Source: Adiantum capillus-veneris
Taxonomy: Eukaryota > Streptophyta > Polypodiopsida > Polypodiales > Pteridaceae
Direction of reading: 5' to 3'
Length of the DNA: 64,000 nt
Assembly: GCA_014529385.2 (NCBI GenBank)
Contig: CM043945.1
Location: 145,003,741-145,067,740, forward strand
Every line of letters starts with the position of its first letter. Positions within the stretch are counted from its first letter, which is position 1. Made by a program: the position numbers and the translations under genes. The notes under the pieces were generated by a model. That model did no database searches, was not told the DNA's origin, and was given only the letters and a program-made list of their open reading frames with translations. This document shows positions 11,701 through 23,529 of the stretch, piece after piece.

Positions 11701-13880
11701 TCACTCAAACAATAGATTTAGCCTAAACCATTGCAGAATCAACAATGAGTAGTCTTGAATGAAAGAGCAATTGATAAGGAACACAATGCAACTTTTGGAA
11801 TCGAAATGTCATTACCAAAGCTCAAGTTATGATGATTAAAACTTGCAAGACTGTAGCCGTTGAGATGGGAGAAGAGAAAACTCACACAACACAATGAATG
11901 CTTGCCTCACTATAGCTTAGCGAATGTCCAACACCCCAAATCGCACAGAATCACACACTATAACACACATCACCATAGACACTGTTGCCCTAAACATAAG
12001 TTAGCTCAAACCTGCCATATCTCTCCTATCCCCCCACACAGCCTATCTCGCTCTTTCTTGGCACACACATACACGTGACTTGGGGTGACACACGCACACA
12101 ACCAAGCCAAGGCACAAGATGTCAAGCCGAGATAGAGAAGATGACAAGGAATAAAAGAACCTTCAGGTATGACCCTCTTTCAAAAGTATGAGAGCAATGT
12201 AGAATGATATCGTCTTCACAAAAAAACATGGACAACCCTCCTCTCATGAGCTTGCAGACGGAGGTCCTCTTAATTCTTGCTCAGCCTCTACTGACCTGCT
12301 CACAGCCAGCAGCCCCTCCCAGATAGCGCCCTCCTTGTGTACACGAACTCCTGTTCGCAGCTCTAGTGGCTCTTCTTGCACACGAACACCCTTCTAGTAA
12401 TGTTTTATGTTTTTTTTTCTTGCAGCTTTTCGGACTTCCAACTTCCGTAATAGCCCTTTTTTCATTTTCATCTGCTTATGGACCCCTTTTTGCCTTTCTT
12501 CCTCATGCTCATGATCGGACCCTTGCCATATGCAGCCCCAAAGCTGTTGTCGAACTCCCAATACCGCCTCCCTGTAACTACGCAGGTGATGGCTCCACGC
12601 AGGCCGACTCTTCCTCTTCTTGCAGTAGCACACGCTACCCCTTCCTGCCCTTGACCACCCTTGGCTCCGCTATCTTTTCCCTCCCTTCTTAGTTGGTGGC
12701 CTCGAGCCCTTCTCTATCTGGTCCCTGAAGCCCTCTCTGGCGCACCTCTCCTTCTCATGCCAACACGGCTCTCCCTTTTTTTTGAGCGAGGCCCCCTGCT
12801 CTCGGTTGCCACCCCCTTTCACTCCCCTGTAACTGGCATCGTGGCCTCCTTTTGTCGGAAGACCCTCGCCCTTTGCTTTGTCCAGTTGTCTCCCAGCGTG
12901 TTGGCAGGCTTTCCCCATGCAGTCTAGTGCTTCCCTCATGAGCTTGCAGACATCTGTCTCACATGCCCTTGGCGGCTCTTCGCGTATGGCTCCCAACTCG
13001 CAGTTCTCTGCACAGCTGGTCCTCCTTGCCATGCAACTCACCACCTCACCTCCTTTCCTGCTATGGCGATGCCATCATCTGTACCCGGCCTTTTCTTTTT
13101 TGAGATCCACCAATTTTAACTTCCCTTCAAAATAAAAAAACTTGAGCTTGGTCCTCTTTAAACTGTCTTCGATTGTCAATCAAGAAAAACTCCATCGGGG
13201 TGTCCGTTTGCATAGTCTTGACTTCCCATGCCCCACCGTCTCATAAAACACTTTAATGTGATGCACCGCTCCGGGAAGCGCACAACCATTATGAGGACAA
13301 ACAAACTGCACCGCAATTGCCCGACATGACCTCGAACCAATAGCAATTGCAAGAAAATGTCTCGCTCACTGCTACATCACAAACAAGTGGCATCCAAAAC
13401 AAACCTTTAGATCATATACATCAAATCAAAGCCTCATCGCCATAGTTTCAATGAGCTTCAATGCCCTCCAAGTGGAAGGCATTCCAAGGAAGAATCAACC
13501 AAAAGTTTCAAATGCTTTGGCAAGAGCACCATAATTAGCATACATATAAAAAAAGAGCAATGCCAGGTTGGGTATCCTGTCAAGTAGAGCGTCTTGCAGA
13601 CATCTCGCTCAAAATACCATATCATAAACCTCATAGCACCTGTATCGAACACCCCTTGTCCTGTTCACAACCTTGTGATATAAACATTTGCTCTTGACAC
13701 CTCTGATAGCAAAAAACACTTGCAGCTTCTACTAGCGAGTGCTCGATCCATGTGTACCTGTCTCCTAACTGTATCAAATACCTGTTGAATGTCCCTGTCA
13801 TTTGTCTGCAGACGGCCATGCCTAGGCTTCTTGCACTTCCATACGCTGACCATCTTCAACTGTACCATCATTGCCCAACC
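8760..13880. other. Anonymous intergenic sequence
   Basis: No coding signature, terminal repeat or RNA gene was recognised. The segment 10400-11250 is AT-rich. A C/T-rich part at 12240-13100 repeats the phrase CATGAGCTTGCAGAC near 12245 and 12937. ORFs here are short, compositionally odd and without recognisable motifs. Confidence 0.6.
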
Positions 13881-13883
13881 CGC

Positions 13884-13907
13884 TGGTTGAACATTTATGT
13901 TCAACCA
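13884..13907. repeat. Near-perfect 24-bp palindrome
   Basis: TGGTTGAACAT-TT-ATGTTCAACCA, with 11-bp arms and a 2-bp centre, lies about 115 bp beyond the stop of the integrase fragment at 14023. It could belong to that element's 3' region. Confidence 0.7.
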
Positions 13908-14022
13908 AGCAAAGCCTTTATTGTCTAGAAAACTGTAAACCTATCAACACTAACAAAATATGAAAGAAAACCACATGTAAAAAGTATTATTGATGGTTTT
14001 ATGTTGTCTTGGATGTCAACCC

Positions 14023-15229
14023 TCAAGTGGGATGTCCAACCCCTTTAACAAGAATCTGATGCACATCCGGTGTTAGAGTCCTGTCGAAGTATAGTTTGAG
14101 ACGAGCCCCATTCACTCTATGACAAAGAGGTTTACCATTGGATCGTGCCAACTGATAAGTACCATTAGGAAAAGCTTTGAAAATCTTGTATGGACCAGTC
14201 CACTTCTTCTTGAATTTCTTTTGGAACATGAAATCAAGGTAGCTCTCATATTTCATGACTAAATCACCTTCTTGCACAGCTCCTTGTTTGGCAATTTTTG
14301 GTTGAACTTCTCCATGCGCTTTTCCCTTTGTTGCAGATAGAAATCTGTTGCAACCTCTCGATCCATGTTTAATGTCTCCAAATGTGTGATCTTGTCGTGC
14401 AAAACATCTCTTTGATTCACATTCACCACAAACCTTTTAACACACCTATTTGTATGTGTATAGGCAAACACCAACTCATAAGGAGTGAAATTGGTGGCCA
14501 CTTTATAAGAAGTTCTATAGGCCCACAAGCATTTATCAAGATTCACCTTTTAGTCTTTCACCTGCTTATATATATACTTGGTGAGCATTTTAATGATCTG
14601 ACCATTTGCACTTTCTACTAAACCATTACACTGTGGGTGATAGGGAGATGAGAATCTGTGTTGAATTCCCAACTTCTCTACCAATGCACGCACTAGTTTA
14701 CTGCGGAATCCTTGCCCTCTATCTGATATCAAAATCCATGGCATTCCAAATTGACAGTAGACAGAATCAAAGACAAATTGAGCAACCATAAGAGCATTTA
14801 TCTACTTGATAGGTTTGGCTTCTACCCATCTGGTGAGGTAGTCGATAGCTACCAAAATGTATTTTTTTCCAATTGTAGACTTGGGAAGCGGTCCAATAGC
14901 ATCCAGTCCCCATTTTTCAAATGCATTTTGGGCCAAGATAGACCCTTGTGATTCTACTCTACTAAACACCACTCTCCCATAACTTGACACTCATGACATG
15001 TCTTACACCAGTAATGAACATCATGTACAAGAGATGGCCACCAAAAACCTGCTCTGAGAATACAAAAGTGTACTTGGTCTTTACCTTGATGTCCACTCTC
15101 TTCATGAAATTGTGCCAAAACCATGCCAATTTCCTTCTTATAGAGAACCCTTCTCAATACTCCATCGTGGCCATATACCATAAGGTCTTCGCCTTTGTTG
15201 GACAGATACGTCGCGATGGACGTCAGCAC
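14023..15229 (-). pseudogene. Second Gypsy lineage: integrase fragment
   Basis: On the minus strand there is an H2C2 module (FHEESGHQG, CKTCHECQ), then the core with GLDAIGPLP (first Asp), LISDRGQGFRSK (second Asp) and YHPQCNGLVE (Glu). A C-terminal GPY/F-type module follows (KKWTGPYKIFKAFPNGTYQL). The three catalytic acidic residues are present, but the frame shifts several times (near 14260, 14548, 14800 and 14960). The N-terminal side is cut at about 15206-15230, where the LTR of the giant element begins, and no continuation is seen on the far side at 49.1 kb. Confidence 0.85.
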
Positions 15230-16124
15230 AAGGAAAATTCACCTAACAAGATTTGTCAGCTAAGGACAAAGCTAGATCCGCAAGCGCGTGGAAGCAAGCA
15301 TAGGGTGTCAACCTACACTCGACCGACTCCTAATTAATTCCTATAGAGGTCTCTACCCAATGCCTAAGCTACAGCCTTCAAGAGTGCATAAGAGAAAACT
15401 TCCTACAACGCTTTATAGAGCCGAATACCCATCAAACAATCTCGAAACGCCACAAAACTTGAAGGAGACCCTACTAACACCAATAGGTCGCTCTCCCTAA
15501 GGTCTATGAACCAAAATCCCAACCCAAAACACCTGGTGCAAAATCACGTAGGATGTCTGGCCGAAATTTGCAGGTCATCGTTTCCAAAAACTAAAGTGCC
15601 TAATGTGTAGCTCTACTCAATGCAAACGCGTGGATATGCTGCAATGCAAAATCGGACAACGTATGCTCACCGAATCACCAGATGAAGCTCGTAGATGGAG
15701 CTCGCAAAACCGGATCGTACGCACGCAATGTAGGTATTGGCGCATAGCTCTCGTCGGGGGCAACACACTGCACTTCTCTGCACTCGATTCCGACCACTAG
15801 TGTGAGCGTAGCGTCAAGATGAAGCTCTCACTCTCTCTCGTACACAGTACGCTCACTCATAGACTTCAAACTTTTTTAAAATGACAAAAGGTTTTTTATT
15901 AAGGTCAAAAAGTGGTATAAATACCTTACAATTCTCAAACCCTAATGTTCCAACTTAACCATCTACTCAATCTAAATGTCAAAACTGGGATACAATCTTG
16001 AAACTTCTGGAAGCCCCAATATTTACAAAGGTGAAATGTCAGGTTTTCTCAATAAATGAATAATTCCAAAAAATAATAATCCGTCCAGTAGTCATTTTCC
16101 GTAAGGTGTGTCCAGCTTCTAACA
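15217..16124 (-). repeat. 3' LTR of the giant Gypsy element
   Basis: About 908 bp. In element sense it starts TGTTAGAAGCTGG at 16124, directly after the PPT. About 820 bp recur at 48288-49107 with scattered substitutions (for example ACAAAGCTAGATCCGCAA against ACGAAGCTCGACCCGCAG). Similarity appears to run about 11 bp further left, to 15206, so the inner end is approximate. It contains a half-site of the element's palindrome (CACGTAGGATGTC near 15545). Confidence 0.8.
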
Positions 16125-16137
16125 CTCCCCCCCTCCT
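16125..16137 (-). promoter_or_regulatory. Polypurine tract
   Basis: The minus strand reads AGGAGGGGGGGAG immediately before the LTR start TGTTAGAAG: the plus-strand DNA priming site of the giant element. The same 13-mer recurs internally at 36515-36528. Confidence 0.82.
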
Positions 16138-17462
16138 TGTTCATGTCATCCCCGACATGGTTGTTGAGCTGCTTCCTCATCGTAGGCTTTCTCTCATCTT
16201 GAGTAGTGACTCATATCTTGCATGTTGAGCCATTAGTGTCGGGACGAATATGTCAGTGCTGATTGTGAAGAAGCCGGTGTAGAAAGCTTCTTGAAAGGCC
16301 TGGAGGTGATAGGATGGTAAAAACATGATCCTTTGATACAATGCATGTATCACCTCCTTGGAAGGCTGACCAGACAGATCGTATACACATTTGTATGTAT
16401 TTTGAAATAAGAAGATACTGTCTGTCGCCTGGCCTGGTTTGAACGTCTCAAAGACTGCCAAAAGTGTTTGCAAATATTTCTCATCATAATGCAAGATAGG
16501 TCAGGTGAGCCAGTGAACAATTTGATGGCGCCCGTTAGGGTTTTCACCATGTATTGAACACTTATTCTCTCACCTGCCTTCAAGCCTGGCAGCTTCGGGT
16601 AATTTAGCCAAGTAGGTTGGCTTCTTTGCAATAGCTCATGGGCCTTCCACGTCCGCATCCTTGGTAGAGGGCAGAAACTTAGGTTATCTTTGATGACTTT
16701 AGGTGCCTCTACCAGATGGATTAGATACTGTGGGTATTTTGTCAGCCATGCCTTTCTCCACCTGGGTTGAGAGTCGACTATCAACTTTACCCCTTCAGGC
16801 TTGGAGATGTCTGCTTTGTACAGTGGCACAATTGGCTCCTCTCTGATTTTTTTGTTGATTGTGGCAGCTTCCTACTTTAGCACAGGATATGGGAGAGAGG
16901 GCTGTAGCCATTCACGCCGAAGGTTGCTGGCGTCTATCTTCTGGATAGTTACTGATTTAAAGACCCTCTGCTCCCATTCCAAGGATTCTTTGTCCGTATC
17001 TATGATTTCCGCTTCTATGGCCTTTCACAACTTCTCTTCTTCTTCTTGTGTCGGATCTTGTGGCTCTTGAGAGGGTCCTACAAGGATTTCCTCTTGCATA
17101 GGTGTGTCCACAGGATCTGCCACATTCTCTAAGTCTATTCCTTCCATGGCTGCTGGCCCTGTGCTAAACTACTCTTCTGGTTGCTGCTGGCCTCTCAGCT
17201 CTTCTATTTTCTTCTGAAAGGTCTTCTTTTCTGCCTCAGCTTGTTCTCCCATATTCACAAGTAGGTCGTTTAGATCGGCATTTATTTTTTCCGCCTCATC
17301 GAGCTTTCTATTGATGGTTTCTAGCTCATTCTGCATTGCTTTGTGCTCTTCTTCCATGCAGGTTTGCATGACCACTGACCCCTCGGCCATCATCAGCCTC
17401 TGCTTTTTCTCTAAGGTTAACTCTTTTTGGAGCTCTTTCATTTGTTCTTCATAAAGCTGACT

Positions 17463-17470
17463 GTCTGAAG
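17463..17470. repeat. hAT target-site duplication, left copy
   Basis: GTCTGAAG, identical to 31603-31610. Confidence 0.9.
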
Positions 17471-18540
17471 CTAAGTTGCATTATTTGTTATTCGGGAGAC
17501 GTATAATACGCGAATAATGGGCGTATTATTCGTTTATTTAAATTATACGGCCGTATTATACGGTGCCACATCAGCATAAACGGCCAAGTGTATAACTTCT
17601 TGGTTTTTCGATCGAAAAACTTTTCGAACAAAATTATTTTCAATCAAAAATTATAACGATCAAATATGTTAGTATATATAGCAGCACGCGACAGGCCTCA
17701 CACCATCTTTCACAGTCAGTGTTTTCCATGTGAGTACTCTCACCAAACGATCAAAAAAGTAATTTGTAAAAAAATAAAACAATTTGAATTAAATAAAAAT
17801 TAAAATTCAATAGAACTTAAGTTTTGTGATTCAAATTTATGAATTTGTTTTGAAAAAAATAGTAAATAGTTGAAAGTTTGTATTTTGTGAAGAGTTTAAT
17901 CTCTCACCTGATACAAACTGTAATTATAAGAATCACTTGTCAATGTGTTCAATTAACTGACACTTTAAAGTGACTAATAAAAAAAAGGTAGGATATTATC
18001 GTTGTGTGTAGAGTGTACTCTCACATGAGATAATTAGTTTAAAAATATTATTACATAAAAATTAATTTTATGTAATTTAAAGTTCGATTTTGATGTGTAG
18101 AGATTTTCTCTCACTTCAAAATGAATATAATGAAACAAAATTATATTTTTACGTTTTGTGTAGAGCTATTCACACTGCTATGCTCTCACTAGAGTAAAAA
18201 TTTATGAAAAACATGTCCAAAAATATTGATATTCTCTTATCTTTTTTTGGACTGCAAAATCTACCGTACTGTGTGAGAGCATACACATGCTCGCATTGTA
18301 GATAGATAATCACTTAAAAATCTATGGTAAAGTGTAAGAACTTTTTGTTCTCACTTTACATAGATACGATAATTATCAAGTATTGTCAGTGATTATCGTT
18401 TTGACATTTAAAAATGTCACTTATATCTCTTGTATGTATAACAATTTATAATGATAATCATTTTAATACTTGATTTAATTGTAATTATTGATTATCGTAA
18501 TGTGTTAAAGCTACAAGCTTGCACTTTAGATAAATCGATG
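17471..18540. repeat. Left subterminal region of hAT: motif cluster and serial imperfect hairpins
   Basis: The first 170 bp hold repeated CGTATAA/TTATACG motifs and TTTTTCGATCGAAAA. From 17725 to 18535 about eight imperfect palindromes follow at intervals of roughly 50-180 bp, each of the type GTGTGTAGAGTGTACTCTCACA (near 17728, 17886, 18004, 18095, 18158, 18270, 18331 and 18504). The sequence between is AT-rich and non-coding. Such clusters in hAT elements commonly serve as transposase-binding sites. Confidence 0.65.
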
Positions 18541-18720
18541 CAATTTATATCTAATCCAATGGTATTGTTTTTTATTATTGTATTTTTGTTCAATCATTGT
18601 TTTTAATTATTTTAATTTCGTTCAATCAGTGTTAGTTAAATTAATTTAATGTTTTAATTGATTTTGATTATGAAAATGATCATTGACTTTGTTTTTACTA
18701 GCAAATTACTTTTGTGCATC

Positions 18721-18958
18721 ATGGTGAAAGGACAAGAGTGGAGTTATGTGCATGAGTTGAAAGCTGGGAGAAATACATCTCGACTTAAATGTAAATCTTG
18801 TGGCCACGAGTTCAGTGGTAATGCAACCAGAATTAAAGAGCATTTATTTAAAGTCCCTGGCAATGTTGAAAAGTGCGGGGCACCACCAAAAGATATTCAT
18901 GAAAAATTTGCCATGTATTCTCGCAAAGTAAAGTTGATTCTTGCAACTAAACATAAAG
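18721..18958 (+). pseudogene. hAT transposase, BED zinc-finger exon
   Basis: From ATG 18721 the sequence reads MVKGQEWSYVHELKAGRNTS followed by CKSCGHEFSGNATRIKEHLF and a distal Cys (NVEKCGAPP). This is the aromatic plus C2HC pattern of a BED zinc finger, the DNA-binding head of plant hAT transposases. The reading frame runs unbroken into the CACTA insertion at 18959. Its continuation resumes at 25437 after the CACTA and its AAG target duplication. Confidence 0.82.
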
Positions 18959-19085
18959 CACTACAAGAGGCTATTCATATTAGCGACGCTCACACAGTGA
19001 CGCTAAAAAAAAAAAATTCCCGGCGTCGCTATGAGCGTCGCAACTTTCTTTGTAAATTTGCGATGCTCATAGCGACGCCGGTTGG
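18956..19085. repeat. CACTA left end: TSD, terminal and subterminal repeats
   Basis: TSD AAG, terminus CACTACAAGAGG, then TTAGCGACGC, GGCGTCGCTATGAGCGTCGC and its near reverse complement GCGATGCTCATAGCGACGCC. The TAGCGACG/CGTCGCTA motif matches that at the right end. Confidence 0.88.
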
Positions 19086-19168
19086 GCTAAAAAAATAACC
19101 GAGCGCGCCCAAAAACTCAGATCTCAGATCTGAGTTTTTCGGCGCCCTCAAGCAAGGAGCAGGTAACG

Positions 19169-19169
<1 letters not shown>

Positions 19170-19218
<49 letters not shown>

Positions 19219-19223
19219 CTTCT

Positions 19224-19271
<48 letters not shown>
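19170..19271. repeat. Compound (CT)n-(CA)n microsatellite in CACTA
   Basis: About 20 CT units, a short T/C spacer, then about 23 CA units. Further (CT), (CA) and (GA) tracts lie at 19334-19439. Confidence 0.95.
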
Positions 19272-19275
<4 letters not shown>

Positions 19276-19393
19276 AGAGGAAGGAGAGCCAGGTATGCTC
19301 CTTCCCTCTCCTCATTCTCATGTTCCCTTCCCCTCTTTCTCTCTCCCTCTCTCTCTCTCTCACACACACACATACACACACACACATAGTGTT

Positions 19394-19443
<50 letters not shown>

Positions 19444-19469
19444 AACAAAAACAAAAACGTACACACACA

Positions 19470-19660
19470 TACATAAACAAAGAATGCACACACACATTGA
19501 GAGAGGAAAAGAGAGAGAGAGCATGCATAAACAAAAAACGCACGCATTGAGAGAGGAAAAGAGAGAGAGAACATGCATAAACAAAAAACGCACACATTGA
19601 GAGAGGAAAAGAGAGAGAAAACATGCATACGATCCAAAAAAACGCACACACATTGAGAGA
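19470..19660. repeat. 50-bp tandem repeat in CACTA
   Basis: About four units with a 50-bp period, core CATGCATAAACAAAAAACGC followed by ACATTGAGAGAGGAAAAGAG. The units differ by a few bases. Confidence 0.85.
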
Positions 19661-19864
19661 GAAAGAGAGAGAATCTAATTTAACGTCGTAGGAAACTAAT
19701 TAAAATTAAAAGACCTAAAGATCTAGTCGACGAGGAGTTGAACTCAAGACCTATTATTCAAGAGGGAAATGGCATAATCAATCTATCATACTTGGCATGG
19801 GTGATAGAAAGGTTATACCATTTATCTCTTTTTATTGGCACACACATCCACACACGCGCACACA

Positions 19865-20700
19865 CACAAGAAGAAGAGAGTTATAACGTCGTAGGAAACT
19901 ATCTTAAAAGACGTTAAAGATTAGGTTATATGTAGACTTACATTAAATTAGATTTAGGTTTATTTTTAACTAGATTTACGTTTATTTACGCTAGATTTAG
20001 ATTTATGTTATATTAGATAAGATTTAGGTCTCCATAGACTGCGATGCCTGCATGAAGCGGGTAAAGAAAGCCCTCAATGGAATATAGGGTATTGCTGCCT
20101 TCACTCATGGTGGGCTCCGTCGATCCAAAAGTACTGGTGAAATGTCTTCAAAAGATAGGGAAGAAGGTGGATCTTCAGGGCGGCAAGAGTCACTACATCC
20201 CCGACACAATGACCATCTAGACAACCTCTAGTCATTCAACAGCAACTTCAAAGTTAGTAACAAGAGCAAGAACGGTCTAAAGGGCCAATTGCTGTCGTCA
20301 GATGTGGATGGAGATGAAGCAACGTCACCGCCGGAAGTTAACTCTCACATCTTTAGTGATGAGAATGCCAACTCTTGCCGAGTTATGTGAAAAATTATGT
20401 GTTAAATCAGTTTTAAGGTTCTTATAATCCCTATTAGTTTAGTTCTTTGTTTTTAATATAACATAATTTACGTTAGATTTAGATTTATGTTATATTAGAT
20501 TAGACTTAGGTTTATTTAGGTTTACCCACACACACACACACACACACACAAGAAGAAGAGAGTTTTAACGTCGTAGGAAACTATCCCAAAAGACATTAAA
20601 GATTAGGTTAGATGTAGACTTACGTTAAATTAGATTTAGGTTTATTTTTAGTTAGATTTACGTTTATTTAGATTTACGCTTATTTACGTTAGATCGAGTC
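19865..20700. repeat. Direct repeat flanking the HIPP remnant
   Basis: About 150 bp at 19865-20020 (AAGAAGAAGAGAGTTATAAC onward) recur at 20548-20700 with few changes, and a shorter part is present at 19680. Each copy is preceded by a (CA)n tract (20524-20550 for the second). The pair brackets the captured gene fragment. Confidence 0.8.
20034..20390 (+). pseudogene. Captured HIPP (heavy-metal-associated isoprenylated protein) gene 3' end
   Basis: The reading DCDACMKRVKKALNGI matches the second half of an HMA metal-binding domain, with the CxxC metal site as CDAC. After one frameshift, SVDPKVLVKCLQKIGKKVDL matches the HMA beta-strand and helix ending. The tail continues through FNSNFKVSNKSKNGLKG, with two stop codons upstream of it, to NANSCRVM and TGA at 20388-20390. 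CRVM is a CaaX isoprenylation box at the correct terminal place. HIPPs are plant-specific metallochaperone-like proteins. The fragment is dead (two stops, one frameshift) and lies between the CACTA's direct repeats, so it is transposon-captured host DNA. Confidence 0.75.
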
Positions 20701-20983
20701 CACGCAAGAATTACTTACGGTTTAGGGTTTAGAGTTAGACGAACAGTGAAAAGATCTACTGTGAAAAGATGTTAAGATGCTGTGAAGTGCTATAGCTAGA
20801 GAAGAGACAAAGGGGTTTTGTCCACTACATGCAGTATCATGTAGACATGGGTGTGTAGATTTCTTGTACCCACAAATATAGGTATTGACCAATAAAGACG
20901 AGATTATAACCCGGTGGTTCTGATCTCCGTGCACCTCTAGACCGAGGTGTGCGGGGATTGGACATGACTAGAGAATGTGAGGT

Positions 20984-20988
<5 letters not shown>

Positions 20989-21034
<46 letters not shown>
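20989..21034. repeat. (GA)n microsatellite
   Basis: About 23 GA units just upstream of the TNP2-like gene start. Confidence 0.95.
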
Positions 21035-21037
<3 letters not shown>

Positions 21038-21099
21038 GACGAAGAATGCCAATAGAATATTAAATTTGTTTTCCAGGTTATAAGTTTTTTATCCTCATT

Positions 21100-23257
21100 A
21101 TGAGTAGTGACGAGGATGTGGGACCGTCCAACCGAAACACCTATCTCTCAACGAGGGTCTTATGTCCTTGTAATCAATGCAAGCATGTTGTGCGACGGAC
21201 AAGACGTGTTTCTTTGCAGCACGTTCGCGAATTTGGCGAGTTCGATCCATCTATTATAGATCGAGTTGTTGCCAATTATAACTCGTCGGACTCTGACACT
21301 GGCCAACAAGCAGCAATCTTGCAACCCAATAGACGTGTTCGCAGGCGCTTTGGTCAAGCAACATATGTGAGGCCACAAGATGTAGCCTCTGACAGCTCGG
21401 GGGATGATCATGCAGAGCACATTCCCAACGAGGCAATGTTTGAGCCCGAGATTGATGAAATGATCGAGACGATCATGGATTCAGAAAGGCTTATCTATGA
21501 TGATATGAAAAGTGAAGCCGATACGCCATTGTATAATGGAGCACGTATGTCTAGATTGAAAGCACTCCTGGTTCTTCTCAACATGCAGACAAAGTTTGGA
21601 TGGAGTGACACTAGCGTCACAGCGCTTTTCAGGTGATCTATTACAATTAGTTTACTTTAATAAAACTCTAAATGTATAATGATCTGATAGATTTTTACAC
21701 GACCGTATCATATTTTTATGTTGTGTAGATTGCTGAAAGAGCACATACTACCAGCTGACAATGTGATGCCAGATTCCCGAGATGAAGCAACAAGGATTTT
21801 GCGAAACTTGGGGATGGATTACAATTCTATCCACGCTTGTCCTAATGACTGCATTCTTTTCAGAGGGGAATACATAGACATGGAGAAGTGATAGCTGGCA
21901 CAGTTCATTCCAGATGGATGTTCTTCTTAGAACGTTTCATGAAAACGCTTAAGGGATATGTGCGTCAAAAGGCACGTCCGGAGGGTAGCATGGCAGAAGG
22001 TTGGTTGGTATCAGAGTCCCTAGTGTACATTGGAGAGTGGCTAGACGGATTTGATAAAGCCCGGGACACGCTATGGCGAACCATAGATGATGAGCGCATA
22101 TCTGGGATTGTCATGTGCAATCTCGGTGTTGAGAAGAAGATGACGGAAGATCTAAAGGCTAAAATCAACCGATTTTTCATGCTTCACAATCCAGTGATGC
22201 AAAAGTGGATTTCACAATATGAGGATGCAAAGCAAGAGCGACAAAGGGCACGAATCGAGTGGAGACGGGGAAGACGACCACCGATGCACTATCCAGCAGT
22301 TCTGGAGAGCCTACCAACCTTCATGAGCTTAAGATGGTTGCACAACCAATTGAAAAGCGCACAACAATGCGGTGACGAAGTGACTGAGGAAGAGTGGGAG
22401 TACTCTCGGGGTTGCGCGATCAAGGTAAGTTTGCAATGTACGACTAGCAAGTGACTTTATTTATAAACGTTTGAACGGCCACTCATAATCTTTGTTCGTT
22501 GTAGTATAAGTCATACACGGCAGCATGGTGTAAAGGTCAACATTTTAGGGTGGAACGAATCGACAAAAAGCGTTTTACTCAAGATTGTGGAATCATGGCA
22601 AAATTTGAACAGTCTAGTCGACGACGTTCCTCTGATGCAGATCCTGTGGTGGCGGAACTCACTTACTTCGGCACGCTGCAAGAGATTTTGAGGATCGATT
22701 ACAGAGGATTTTTTGTCGACTTGTTCGACGTGCAATGGTTCAAGATAATCATGGAGGGTCGCAACGCTACTGTGCGTAGAGGAGAGTCTGGTTTTCTTGA
22801 GGTGGATTCTACTAAGAAATGGACTGACCTAAGAGACACTTTCGTACTACCCGAGCATTGTGAACAAGTAAGTATGTAAATAGTTAACATCCCCCTTTTA
22901 CAAGTTATGTGCTTGAAAGCTCTCATGTAAGTTATGTGGCTCTGGCAGGTAATATTTCATCCTACAAAGTCTACATCAAACTGGTGGTACGTCATAGAGG
23001 TAGCCCCTCGTAGTGCAAGGACGTATGAAGGCTACCATGTGCCAATCACAACGGCATCAATGGAGGAGATCAGAGAAGATGCTCAATCAGAAGCCGCTGC
23101 GGTGGTGCCAGACGAGCATCAAGATGCTACTACTCTATATGGGGTGCATGTAGAGGAGCTACAAAATGAAACAGAAGATATGTGTTTAAACAGAGAGCTC
23201 TATATAGATATAGGAAGTTATGCTGAGTTATGCGAGGATGAGAGAGAGATCTCTTAA
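21100..23257 (+). pseudogene. CACTA TNP2-like transposase, catalytic centre deleted
   Basis: Exons: 21100-21632, 21729-21891, about 21893-22424, 22505-22867 and 22949-23257, each joined at GT-AG sites. Exon 1 has a transposase-associated CPCNQCKHVV motif and the LYNGARMSRLKALLVLLNMQ segment. Exon 2 gives LLKEHILPADNVMPDSRDEA and ACPNDCILFRGEYIDMEK, then TGA. In intact TNP2 this point is followed by several hundred residues with the DDE core. Here the sequence jumps straight to the DUF4218-like HSRWMFFLERFMKTLKGYVR, and later exons carry DUF4216-like sequence (VDLFDVQWF, NWWYVIEVAPR). The transposase is therefore an internal-deletion derivative and cannot be active. Confidence 0.88.
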
Positions 23258-23529
23258 AGCCACAAATATTGTATTTGAACAATTTTGCTCCGTGTTGTAA
23301 AAGCTCTGGCTCTCTAAGTACCTTCCATGGTGTATAACGCTCTTTTCTACTCGCGCTCACATCTTTTGATTGAAAATTCTGAGTTTTCGACTTGCCTCTT
23401 CTATCACTCAATTCATTGCGTCATTGTATTTATATGCGTGATTACGTCATTGTATTTAATGGTCTTTGCGTCATTGTCTACTCTATTCATTCAATATTAA
23501 GTTTAAATATTCGTGTGTTTAATGCAGGT

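Noticed and set aside
12366-13135. Overlapping ORFs in C/T-rich DNA
   Set aside because: Overlap on both strands, no motifs, biased composition; treated as chance.
19029-19653. Long Ser/Leu/Cys/Val-repeat ORFs around 19.0-19.65 kb on both strands
   Set aside because: They are translations of CT/CA/GA microsatellites, not genes.
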